Origin: Rhizobium rhizogenes NBRC 13257
Lineage (GTDB): Bacteria > Pseudomonadota > Alphaproteobacteria > Rhizobiales > Rhizobiaceae
Reading direction: 5' to 3'
DNA length: 64,000 bases
NCBI RefSeq assembly: GCF_000696095.1
Contig: NZ_BAYX01000004.1
Coordinates: 372,001 to 436,000, forward strand
Shown here: positions 56,544 to 64,000 of the stretch, piece after piece
How positions within the stretch are numbered: the stretch's first letter is position 1
How the letters are laid out: each line of letters starts with the position of its first letter
Program-made: the position numbers and the translations under genes
Notes under the pieces: model-generated
Database searches by the model: none
What the model was told of the DNA's origin: nothing
The model's input: only the letters and a program-made list of their open reading frames with translations

Positions 56544-56777
56544 CTACCCCTTGCGGATCACGAACCGATGGCCGCGTTCGGTCTTCTCGCTCGACAGCAG
56601 GATATGGCCCTGCTCGTTGCAGAGATGCGGGATGTCGATGATTGCCAGGGGATCGGTCGTTTCAACGGTTAAAACCGCACCGCTTGGCATGCCGCGCAGG
56701 CGTTTTTCCGTTTTGATCGCTGGATGCGGGCATTTCAGCCCGCGCAGGTCGTAGACCCCGTCGTCCAGGCTATTCAC
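56544..56777 (-). CDS. TusA/SirA-family sulfur carrier protein
   Basis: The 77-residue product has the family motif LRGLKCPHPAIKTEKRL with the active Cys in CPxP (Cys16). TusA-like proteins carry persulfide sulfur for tRNA thiolation, molybdenum cofactor or cytoplasmic relay. The start codon overlaps the end of the L,D-transpeptidase gene by eight bases, so coupling is likely. Confidence 0.9.
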   Translation of the reverse strand: MNSLDDGVYDLRGLKCPHPAIKTEKRLRGMPSGAVLTVETTDPLAIIDIPHLCNEQGHILLSSEKTERGHRFVIRKG

Positions 56778-58074
56778 CCTTGGCCCAGAACTTCCAAAAG
56801 GGCGGCTTCTTGGCCGAGTCGGTCTGCGCGGTTTCCACCGGCGGCTGTGCGTAGGCGAGCGGCGCGCTGGCCATGGGGTTCATGGGGTTTGCCATCGGGA
56901 TCGGCACATTCGCGGGAATGTTGGTGGCGATTGCGATCTCATCGGTCTGGACCGGCTGCTGCGCAACGGGACCCACCGGAGCCGGAGCGGCCGTTGCCAT
57001 GCGGATGCTCGCCGTCGTCGGATTGGCGGTGGTGGCGCCGCGCGCGATCTGCTGTGCCGACTGGTTCGACATCATCGATTCCAGATCGGCGACCTTCATC
57101 ATCTTGCCGGCGGCGAGCGCCGTGCCGGTCGGGGCATAGGCGAGATCGTGGCCCTTGCGCTGCTTGGCAACGACGGCCTTGCGCTCGGCTTCGGTCGGGT
57201 CGTACCAGGCCATGCCGTCGAATTTCTTCAGGGCGGTGCCGTAGTCGGCCTGGTACTGCTTGTCATAGGTTGCAAGCGCGGTCTGCAGCGCCGGCGGTGT
57301 CGTCATCACCGGGCATTTGCCGCCGGCGGTGAACGGGCCGCCGGACTGCTGGTTGAAGACGTATTTCTTCTCGCAGACCTCGACTTCCGGCGGACGCTTG
57401 GTCACTTCGAAATTGTCGTAGCCGACCTTCAGCATCTTCCAGAATTCGATGTTGGAGCTGAGGCGGTGCTTGACCATGTTTTCCGCCGTCATGCGGAAGG
57501 GGAAGGCTTCCAGCTGGATTGTCTTCTGACCGCCCTTGAAGGCGTCGCGCGCGAAGGCATAGATTTCCAGCACCTGCTGGTCGGTCATCGAATAGCAGCC
57601 CGACGACGAGCACGCGCCGTGGATCATCAGGTTGTTGCCGCTGCGGCCATTGGCGGCGTCATAGCGGTTGGGGAAGCCGGTATTGATGGCGAGATAGTAT
57701 TTGGAATTCGGATTGAGGTTGGCCGGCGTCAGATTGTAGAAGCCTTCCGGCGCTTGCCGGTCGCCTTCCTTGACCTTCGGGCCGAGACGGCCGGACCAGG
57801 CGCAGATGCTGTAGCTGGCGATCACTTCGAAACGATTGTTCTGGTTCGCCTTGAGGATCTCCATCGTACCTTCTTCCTTGAAGATACGGATCATGATCGG
57901 CGAATTGCGGTCCATGCCCTTTTTCGTCATGTCGGCAAGGATGCGGTCGGGGAGCGGTTGCTCGACCTTGTTCTTTACCTTCGACAGGTCGATCGACGCG
58001 GTATCGAGCGCGTCGTTGCAGCCGGCGAGAGCCAGCGCCATCAGGGACATATAGGCAAGGTGACGGATACGCAT
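56770..58074 (-). CDS. L,D-transpeptidase (YkuD family), murein-binding lipoprotein
   Basis: The 434-residue product has a lipoprotein signal (LALAGC, Cys19) and a YkuD catalytic domain with MIHGACSSSGCYSM near residue 150-163 (His and Cys of the HxGxxxxxxGCxxM type). The C-terminal half is rich in Ala, Pro, Met and Gln and likely disordered. It resembles YafK-type murein L,D-transpeptidases. A TusA gene overlaps its 3' end. Confidence 0.9.
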   Translation of the reverse strand: MRIRHLAYMSLMALALAGCNDALDTASIDLSKVKNKVEQPLPDRILADMTKKGMDRNSPIMIRIFKEEGTMEILKANQNNRFEVIASYSICAWSGRLGPKVKEGDRQAPEGFYNLTPANLNPNSKYYLAINTGFPNRYDAANGRSGNNLMIHGACSSSGCYSMTDQQVLEIYAFARDAFKGGQKTIQLEAFPFRMTAENMVKHRLSSNIEFWKMLKVGYDNFEVTKRPPEVEVCEKKYVFNQQSGGPFTAGGKCPVMTTPPALQTALATYDKQYQADYGTALKKFDGMAWYDPTEAERKAVVAKQRKGHDLAYAPTGTALAAGKMMKVADLESMMSNQSAQQIARGATTANPTTASIRMATAAPAPVGPVAQQPVQTDEIAIATNIPANVPIPMANPMNPMASAPLAYAQPPVETAQTDSAKKPPFWKFWAKGE

Positions 58075-58303
58075 TCTGACTTAGTCCATAGATGCGAAGA
58101 GCGGCCGTACGATCTGTTTCGCCGCCCCTTCCAAACATGAAACGGAAGCATAGACGGCTTATGCTTGATAATTCCTTACCAGCCTATGACGCGCCCGCGG
58201 CGCGGTCGCAAGCTTTTCTTTGCCAATAATGCTTCGATAACAAGAATGTGGCCAAGATTTGGCCTCATTCCCGTTCCGAGCGGTTACAGATATCAAATCC
58301 GAA

Positions 58304-59257
58304 TTAGAGATTGCGACCCATATTGAGGAATTTCTGCCGGCGGTCGCTGCGCAATTGTTCGCCCGAACGGCTGGAGAGTTCGCCGAGCGCGTTGGAAATC
58401 ACGTCGCCGGCCGCCGCGATCACCGTCTGCGGGTCGCGATGCGCGCCGCCGAGCGGTTCGGGGATGATGCCGTCGATGATCCCAAGCCCCTTGAGGTCTT
58501 CGGCGGTGATCTTCATGTTGGTGGCGGCTTCCTTGGCGCGGGTGGAATCGCGCCAGAGGATCGAGGCCGCACCTTCGGGCGAAATCACGCTGTAGATCGA
58601 ATGCTCGAGCATGTAGACGCGGTTGCCGACGGCGATCGCGATGGCGCCGCCTGAGCCGCCTTCACCGATGACGACGGAGATGATCGGCACCTTGAGGCCA
58701 AGGCACATTTCTGTGGAGCGAGCGATCGCTTCCGCCTGACCGCGCTCTTCGGCTCCGACGCCGGGATAGGCGCCTGCGGTATCGACGAGGGTGATCACCG
58801 GAAGCTGGAAACGGTCGGCCATTTCCAGGATGCGGATCGCCTTGCGGTAGCCTTCGGGACGGGCGCTGCCGAAATTATGCTTCAGGCGCGACTTGGTGTC
58901 GTTGCCCTTTTCCTGGCCGAGGACGGCGACAGGCTGGCCGCGGAAGCGGGCGAAGCCAGCCTGGATGGCGGCATCCTCGGAAAATTTGCGATCGCCGGCC
59001 AGCGGCGTGAATTCCGTGAACAGCGCTTTGGCATAGTCGACGAAATGCGGGCGCTGCGGATGACGGGCAACCTGCGTCTTCTGCCAGGCGTTGAGCTTTG
59101 AGTAGATGTCGGCCATCGACTCGCGAACACGAATCTCGAGCCGGCCCACTTCGTCCGAAGTGTCGATGCTCTCATCTTCGCTCGCGAGCTTCTTGAGCTC
59201 GTGAATCTTGCCTTCGAGATCCGAGATGGGTTTTTCGAAGTCGAGATAATTGTGCAT
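58304..59257 (-). CDS. accA: Acetyl-CoA carboxylase carboxyltransferase subunit alpha
   Basis: AccA with AccD transfers carboxyl from biotin to acetyl-CoA to give malonyl-CoA. The 317-residue product starts with the helix [20 protein letters not shown], has the [19 protein letters not shown] block near residue 110, [24 protein letters not shown] near 156 and [15 protein letters not shown] near 202, all AccA hallmarks. It is about 63 bases from the xerD gene on the same strand. Confidence 0.97.
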   Translation of the reverse strand: MHNYLDFEKPISDLEGKIHELKKLASEDESIDTSDEVGRLEIRVRESMADIYSKLNAWQKTQVARHPQRPHFVDYAKALFTEFTPLAGDRKFSEDAAIQAGFARFRGQPVAVLGQEKGNDTKSRLKHNFGSARPEGYRKAIRILEMADRFQLPVITLVDTAGAYPGVGAEERGQAEAIARSTEMCLGLKVPIISVVIGEGGSGGAIAIAVGNRVYMLEHSIYSVISPEGAASILWRDSTRAKEAATNMKITAEDLKGLGIIDGIIPEPLGGAHRDPQTVIAAAGDVISNALGELSSRSGEQLRSDRRQKFLNMGRNL

Positions 59258-59320
59258 GAGGTGCGTTTCCGATCCTTTTGCTTATGACGAGAGACGGCCC
59301 GTATAATCTATGTGCCGGTC

Positions 59321-60295
59321 CTATTCCTGTTTTTTGCCCTGTTTGGCAAGGGGGTGATGCGTTTGCACCAGCTGGTGAAGGCGTTCTTCCAGTACATGTG
59401 TGTAGATTTGTGTCGTCGAAATGTCGGAATGGCCGAGCAATTCCTGCACCACGCGCAAATCTGCGCCGTTAGCAAGCAGGTGGCTGGCAAAGGCATGACG
59501 CATGACATGCGGCGAGATCAGCGACGGTGTCAGCCCGGCGCGGATGGCGAGATCCTTCAGGTCGCGCGCGAAAACCTGGCGCGGCAGATAGCCCTGCTTG
59601 GAGGCTGCGGGGAAGAGCCAGGCGCTTTCCGGTGCCGGCTGCTTGGTGTTGGCCGCCACCTGCGTCTGAAGCTTGCCATAGGTTTTCAGCGCCGCGATGG
59701 CCGATTGCGACAGCGGCACCAGCCGCTCCTTATTGCCCTTGCCGCGGATCATCAGGAAGCGCCCTTCCTGGTCCAGCACCTTGGCCGGGAGGGTCACGAG
59801 TTCGCTGACCCGCATGCCGGTGGCATAGAGCAGTTCCAGGAGAACCAACATGCGCAGGCGCTGCAATTGATCGGGGCTTTCTTCGGCTGCTTCCTTTTCC
59901 GCCTGGGTGAGAAGGCGCGTCACCTCCTCGACCCCCATGGTCTTCGGCAAGGCGCGGCCCTTCTTCGGCGCGTCGAGAATGCCGGTCGGATCGTCCGTGC
60001 GCAGCCCCTCCGCATAGAGGAACTTGTAGAACTGGCGCATGGCCGAAAGCCGGCGTGCCTGCGACGACGGCTTGAAGCCCTGGCGCGACAGGCCGGAGAG
60101 ATAGGCGCCGAGATCGTTCGATCCGGCCTCGGTCAGGCGGACGCTGCGCTCGGACAGAAAGGAATGGAGGTCATCAAGATCGCGCTCGTAGGATTGCAGC
60201 GTGTTGACCGCCGCTCCGCGCTCCGCGCTCATCATTTCCAGAAAGGCTTCCATATGGACGCGGCTCAAATCCCTCGCCATGGCCTCAGCCCTCAT
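59321..60295 (-). CDS. xerD: Tyrosine recombinase XerD
   Basis: XerD with XerC resolves chromosome dimers at dif. The product from ATG 60295 is 324 residues, usual for the family. Catalytic residues are visible: Arg in [13 protein letters not shown] (near 163), Lys in [11 protein letters not shown] (near 188), [12 protein letters not shown] (HxxR, near 260), [16 protein letters not shown] (His and nucleophile Tyr). The ATG overlaps the stop of the small gene upstream as ATGA; an ATG at 60280 with a TGAGG site is an alternative. Confidence 0.95.
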   Translation of the reverse strand: MRAEAMARDLSRVHMEAFLEMMSAERGAAVNTLQSYERDLDDLHSFLSERSVRLTEAGSNDLGAYLSGLSRQGFKPSSQARRLSAMRQFYKFLYAEGLRTDDPTGILDAPKKGRALPKTMGVEEVTRLLTQAEKEAAEESPDQLQRLRMLVLLELLYATGMRVSELVTLPAKVLDQEGRFLMIRGKGNKERLVPLSQSAIAALKTYGKLQTQVAANTKQPAPESAWLFPAASKQGYLPRQVFARDLKDLAIRAGLTPSLISPHVMRHAFASHLLANGADLRVVQELLGHSDISTTQIYTHVLEERLHQLVQTHHPLAKQGKKQE

Positions 60296-60459
60296 GGTTT
60301 CACCGAGCCGGTCGTTGGTGGATTGATCCGTTCCGACGGCAGGCGGATCGTTACATCGCGCGGCTGTGGATCGACGAAGAGAACCAGCGCCCACATTGCC
60401 CCATACACCGATCCGGCGATGACCGCGCAGATGACGAGGAAACGAAATAGGGTCGGCAT
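60292..60459 (-). CDS. 55-residue single-pass membrane protein upstream of xerD
   Basis: Read from ATG 60459, the peptide is [20 protein letters not shown], then [20 protein letters not shown], then a polar tail. One membrane helix spans residues 4-28, followed by a short PQPRD-type periplasmic segment. A GAGGAG site lies upstream. Its TGA stop overlaps the xerD ATG (60292-60295), implying coupled translation. I recognise no named family; the ATGA coupling and position suggest a real gene. Confidence 0.68.
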   Translation of the reverse strand: MPTLFRFLVICAVIAGSVYGAMWALVLFVDPQPRDVTIRLPSERINPPTTGSVKP

Positions 60460-60619
60460 TCAAAAACTCTCCTCGTCCCAATCATTGGTCCGGTAATCGG
60501 TTATAATCATATGCATCAAGCGTTAGCCGAAGGATAATGCAGGCATGTTTACGTTGCTGCGTCTTGACGCTAAAGGCGCATTTGACGATACCGTTTCCAA
60601 ACAAATTGTGAATGGGCCA

Positions 60620-61210
60620 ATGAGTGAACAAGTCCTGACCCTTGCAGAAAGCCTCAGAGACAGGGCGCGCGCCGCACTGGGCACGCGTAATCTTGTCTTC
60701 GTCGGGCTGATGGGGGCTGGTAAATCTTCGATCGGTCGGGTGGTGGCAAACCAGCTGGGCATTCCTTTCGTCGATACGGATATCGAGATCGAGCGTGTGT
60801 CGCGCATGACGATCCCGGAACTGTTTGCCGCTTACGGCGAAGAGGAGTTCCGGGCGTTGGAAATGCGGGTGATCAAGCGGCTGCTCAAGGGCGGGCCGCG
60901 CGTCGTCTCCACCGGCGGCGGCGCCTTCATCAACGAACGCACGCGCCGGCATGTCAAACGCAGCGGTTTGTCGGTCTGGCTGAAGGCCGATCTCGACGTG
61001 CTGTGGGAGCGCGTCAGCAAGCGCGATACGCGGCCGCTGCTCAAAACCGAGAACCCGAAACAGACCCTCGAAAGACTGATGACCGCGCGCTATCCGATCT
61101 ATGCGGAAGCCGATCTCGTGGTTTTATCTCGCGATGTGAACAAGGATATCATGGTCAATGAAGTCCTTGTGGCCATCGCCGAGGGAAGACAGGAAAGCAA
61201 GACGCCATGA
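60620..61210 (+). CDS. aroK: Shikimate kinase
   Basis: Shikimate kinase phosphorylates shikimate in aromatic amino acid synthesis. The product from ATG 60620 is 196 residues. It has the P-loop FVGLMGAGKSSIGR near residue 26, the shikimate-binding Asp in DTDIEIERVSRM near 53, and STGGGAFINERTRR near 99. An ATG at 60545 would add 25 residues, but the shorter start fits the rhizobial protein. It overlaps aroB by four bases (ATGA). Confidence 0.95.
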   Translation: MSEQVLTLAESLRDRARAALGTRNLVFVGLMGAGKSSIGRVVANQLGIPFVDTDIEIERVSRMTIPELFAAYGEEEFRALEMRVIKRLLKGGPRVVSTGGGAFINERTRRHVKRSGLSVWLKADLDVLWERVSKRDTRPLLKTENPKQTLERLMTARYPIYAEADLVVLSRDVNKDIMVNEVLVAIAEGRQESKTP

Positions 61211-62340
61211 ATGCGATCACATCCGCGCCAGCGGAACGCCTTGTCCGCGTGCCGCTCGGCGAGCGCGCCTATGACATTCTGATCGGTCCGGGACTGATTG
61301 CCCGGGCAGGCGCGGAAATCGCGACGAGGCTGAAGGGCCGCAAGGCCGCCGTTATCACCGATGAAAACGTCGCGCCGATCTATCTCGATGCACTGACAGC
61401 GAGCCTTAAGGCGGCGGGTATCCAGTCGTCCAGCTTGGTGCTTCCGGCCGGTGAGAAGACTAAAAGCTTCGAACATCTGATGACCGTCTGCGACGCCGTG
61501 CTGACCGCGCGCATCGAGCGCAACGATGCCGTCATTGCGCTCGGCGGCGGTGTTATCGGCGATCTCTCCGGCTTTGCCGCTGGCATCGTGCGCCGGGGCG
61601 TTCGTTTCGTGCAGGTGCCGACCTCGTTGCTGTCGCAGGTGGATTCCTCCGTCGGCGGCAAAACCGGCATCAACACGCATCACGGCAAGAACCTGGTCGG
61701 CGTCTTCCACCAGCCGGACCTGGTGCTGGCGGATACCGACGTGCTGAACACGCTCAGCCAACGCGAATTCCGCGCCGGTTACGCCGAAGTCGCCAAATAC
61801 GGCCTGATCGACAAGCCGGATTTCTTCGCCTGGCTGGAAGCGAACTGGCAGGATGTGTTTTCCGGAGGTGCCGCGCGCATCGAGGCGATCGCGGCGAGCT
61901 GTCAGGCGAAATCCGATGTCGTCGTCGCCGACGAGCGCGAAAACGGCCCGCGAGCGCTGCTCAATCTCGGCCATACCTTCGGTCATGCCCTGGAGGCCGC
62001 CACCGCCTATGACAGCCGCCGGCTGGTGCACGGCGAGGGGGTAGCGATCGGCATGGTGCTGGCGCATGAGTTTTCCTCGCGCCTCAATCTGGCAAGCCCC
62101 GATGACGCCAAGCGCGTTGCGGCACATCTGAAGACGGTCGGCTTGCCGACGCGGATGGGCGATATTCCAGGCGAGCTGCCGCCGGCCGAAGTGCTGATGG
62201 ATGCGATCGCGCAGGACAAGAAAGTCAAGAGCGGACAGCTCACCTTCATCCTCACCCGCGGCATCGGCCAGTCCTTCGTGGCCGATGATGTCCCGTCCTC
62301 CGAGGTTCTGAGCTTCCTCAAGGAAAAACATCCGCAATGA
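61207..62340 (+). CDS. aroB: 3-dehydroquinate synthase
   Basis: AroB converts DAHP to 3-dehydroquinate with NAD+ and zinc. The 377-residue product has ALGGGVIGDLSGFAAGIVRRG near residue 112, VPTSLLSQVDSSVGGKTGIN near 138, and NLGHTFGHALEA near 255 with metal ligands. It is in an operon with aroK and the CNNM/CorC gene, with four-base ATGA overlaps at both ends. Confidence 0.97.
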   Translation: MNAITSAPAERLVRVPLGERAYDILIGPGLIARAGAEIATRLKGRKAAVITDENVAPIYLDALTASLKAAGIQSSSLVLPAGEKTKSFEHLMTVCDAVLTARIERNDAVIALGGGVIGDLSGFAAGIVRRGVRFVQVPTSLLSQVDSSVGGKTGINTHHGKNLVGVFHQPDLVLADTDVLNTLSQREFRAGYAEVAKYGLIDKPDFFAWLEANWQDVFSGGAARIEAIAASCQAKSDVVVADERENGPRALLNLGHTFGHALEAATAYDSRRLVHGEGVAIGMVLAHEFSSRLNLASPDDAKRVAAHLKTVGLPTRMGDIPGELPPAEVLMDAIAQDKKVKSGQLTFILTRGIGQSFVADDVPSSEVLSFLKEKHPQ

Positions 62341-63647
62341 CGGTCGAAGGCACGCTGGCGGTTCTGTTGGAATATTGGCCCGAGATCGCCTCGATCGTCG
62401 TGCTCGTGTTGCTGTCGGCGTTTTTCTCCGGTTCGGAAACCGCGCTGACGGCGGCCTCGCGTAGCCGCGTTCACACGCTGGAGGCCAATGGCGACGAGCG
62501 GGCGGGGATCGTGCGCAAGCTGATCGAACGCCGCGACCGCCTGATCGGTGCGCTGCTGATCGGCAATAACCTCGCCAATATTCTGGCGTCGTCGCTGGCG
62601 ACCAGCGTGTTTCTCGGTCTCTTCGGCAATTCCGGCGTAGCGCTGGCAACGCTGGCCATGACCGTCATCCTCGTCATTTTCGCGGAAGTGCTACCGAAAA
62701 GCTGGGCGATCTCGGCGCCGGATCGGTTTGCGCTCAATGTTGCTGGCACCGTGCGCCTTTTCGTCGCCGTCGTCGGGCCGATATCGAGTTTCGTGAATGC
62801 CATCGTCCGGCAGATTCTCGGCGTCTTCGGCATCAACCTTTCCAGGGAAGTGTCGATGCTGTCGGCGCATGAGGAGCTGCGCGGCGCCGTCGATCTGCTG
62901 CATCGCGAGGGGTCGGTGGTCAAGGCTGACCGCGACCGTCTGGGCGGCGTGCTTGATCTCGGCGAGCTGGAACTCTCCGATATCATGGTCCACCGCACAG
63001 CGATGCGTGCCATCAATGCCGACGATCCGCCCGATGTCGTGGTGCGCGCCATTCTCGACAGCCCCTATACGCGTATGCCGCTCTGGCGTGGCACGATCGA
63101 CAATATCATCGGCGTCGTGCACGCCAAGGATCTCCTGAGGGCGCTGGCCGAGCGCAATGCCGAGCCGGAGAACCTGGATATCGTCAAGATCGCCCAGAAG
63201 CCCTGGTTCGTGCCGGACAGCACCAATCTCGAAGACCAGCTGAATGCCTTCCTGCGCCGCAAGCAGCATTTCGCCGTCGTCGTCGACGAATATGGCGAGG
63301 TGCAGGGCATCGTCACGCTAGAGGATATTCTGGAAGAGATCGTCGGCGATATCGCCGATGAGCACGATCTCGATATCCAGGGCGTGCGCCAGGAGGCGGA
63401 CGGCTCGATCGTCGTCGATGGCGTAGTGCCGATCCGCGACCTGAACCGCGCGCTTGACTGGCATCTGCCGGATGAGGAGGCAACGACGATCGCCGGCCTT
63501 GTCATCCACGAATCAATGACTATCCCCGAAGAGCGCCAGGCTTTCACCTTCTACGGCAAGCGCTTCATCGTCATGAAGCGGGAAAAGAACCGCATCACCA
63601 AGCTACGTATCCGCCCCGCCGAGACGGAAGAGAACAAGCCGGAATAG
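62337..63647 (+). CDS. CNNM/CorC-type membrane protein with CBS domains (HlyC/CorC family)
   Basis: The 436-residue protein has a CNNM (DUF21) domain with three or four helices in residues 15-165 (LSAFFSGSETALTAASRSRVH signature near 28), a CBS pair over about 205-340 (with DEYGEVQGIVTLEDILEEIVGD near 320), and a C-terminal CorC_HlyC domain (about 350-430). Members take part in magnesium or cobalt ion efflux. The exact ion is not defined. Fourth-base overlap with aroB. Confidence 0.93.
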   Translation: MTVEGTLAVLLEYWPEIASIVVLVLLSAFFSGSETALTAASRSRVHTLEANGDERAGIVRKLIERRDRLIGALLIGNNLANILASSLATSVFLGLFGNSGVALATLAMTVILVIFAEVLPKSWAISAPDRFALNVAGTVRLFVAVVGPISSFVNAIVRQILGVFGINLSREVSMLSAHEELRGAVDLLHREGSVVKADRDRLGGVLDLGELELSDIMVHRTAMRAINADDPPDVVVRAILDSPYTRMPLWRGTIDNIIGVVHAKDLLRALAERNAEPENLDIVKIAQKPWFVPDSTNLEDQLNAFLRRKQHFAVVVDEYGEVQGIVTLEDILEEIVGDIADEHDLDIQGVRQEADGSIVVDGVVPIRDLNRALDWHLPDEEATTIAGLVIHESMTIPEERQAFTFYGKRFIVMKREKNRITKLRIRPAETEENKPE

Positions 63648-63653
63648 GGCTCG

Positions 63654-63941
63654 CTACCAGCGCACCGCTTCTCCAGGCGCCGCCGGTTCCACGGCGAGCG
63701 CGTGCAGTCCTGCATCCAGTTCCGGCTTCAAAAGCTCGTTGATCGCCCTGTGGCGGGCAAGGCGGGGCATGCCGGCGAACTTGGCGGAGACGATTCGAAC
63801 TCTTATATGAGTCTCGCCGGTTCCGGTCATGTCGGGCTGGTGGCCGGCGTGCATGTGGCTTTCGTTGATGACCGCAAGACGCTCGGGCGCGAAGGCGTCG
63901 ACGAGCTTTTTTTCAATGCGGGATTGTAGCGTCGTTTCCAT
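63654..63941 (-). CDS. bolA: BolA-family protein
   Basis: The 95-residue product has the BolA fold with INESHMHAGHQ near residues 24-36, HIRVRIVSAKFAGMPRLARHRAIN near 45-67 and GLHALAV near the end. BolA proteins act with monothiol glutaredoxins on Fe-S clusters and in iron and envelope stress regulation. It is convergent with the CorC gene, six bases apart. Confidence 0.93.
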   Translation of the reverse strand: METTLQSRIEKKLVDAFAPERLAVINESHMHAGHQPDMTGTGETHIRVRIVSAKFAGMPRLARHRAINELLKPELDAGLHALAVEPAAPGEAVRW

Positions 63942-64000
63942 ATTCCCGCCATTTCCTCGTTCGCGAAAAAGGTTCCCACAAAGCCTATAACATTCCCATT

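Overview
The window reads as a stretch of a Rhizobiaceae (Rhizobium-type alphaproteobacterial) main chromosome. The base composition is high-GC, an F1 ATP synthase operon in the order atpHAGDC is present without the F0 genes, hemA encodes an ALA synthase (the alphaproteobacterial C4 route), and the block xerD / aroK-aroB-CNNM/CorC / bolA has the rhizobial arrangement. Most of the window is core chromosome with short inserts of metabolic and regulatory accessory genes. I see no rRNA, CRISPR array, transposase, phage or integrase gene other than the housekeeping Xer recombinase, and one tRNA, Arg(CCT).

Layout, left to right. (1) 1-9.1 kb: the 3' part of priA, a lower-GC single-gene insert encoding a minimal-fold nucleotidyltransferase (PF12281-like) behind an array of GGGATAA boxes, a small membrane protein of the type linked to phage infection in Agrobacterium, then atpHAGDC closed by a clear terminator. 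(2) 9.1-16.5 kb: a LysR regulator divergent from an alcohol dehydrogenase / aldehyde dehydrogenase / enolase-superfamily operon, an O-acyltransferase, and a SoxR regulator divergent from an NADPH:FMN reductase with a visible sox box. (3) 16.5-20.6 kb: glpD with a GlpR/DeoR regulator, an SDR dehydrogenase, and an ArsR regulator with a CxxC DUF3088 protein. (4) 20.7-29.6 kb: a LysR regulator and a complete NAD-linked molybdenum formate dehydrogenase operon fdsGBACD, followed by an OFA-family (oxalate/formate-type) transporter.

(5) 29.6-34.7 kb: an orphan CheW, arginase and ornithine aminotransferase, with a divergent Lrp/AsnC regulator sharing a strong palindromic operator, then an AraC regulator and a type II haloacid dehalogenase. 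(6) 34.7-41.6 kb: tamA-tamB for outer-membrane assembly and a glycine-zipper lipoprotein. (7) 41.9-47.0 kb: a form-II-like carbon-monoxide-dehydrogenase-family molybdenum hydroxylase in S-L-M order, then hemA. (8) 47.4-54 kb: an alginate-lyase-like lipoprotein, dxr, a BON-domain protein, a GNAT acetyltransferase, an orphan, a P-loop kinase-like protein, tRNA-Arg and an M20 amidohydrolase. (9) 54-64 kb: a D,D-carboxypeptidase with a CobW-type zinc GTPase, a palindromic intergenic mosaic repeat, a TusA-like protein with an L,D-transpeptidase, accA, xerD with an unlisted 55-residue membrane protein coupled to it, aroK-aroB, a CNNM/CorC protein and bolA.

Functionally, the window links respiration and energy conservation (ATP synthase, formate and CO-dehydrogenase-family oxidation, glycerol-3-phosphate oxidation), envelope building (TamAB, D,D- and L,D-peptidoglycan enzymes, acyltransferase) and arginine/ornithine nitrogen recycling. 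The least explained parts are the nucleotidyltransferase with its spaced operator array, the LysR gene whose ribosome binding site lies in a hairpin, and the orphan molybdenum hydroxylase cluster.
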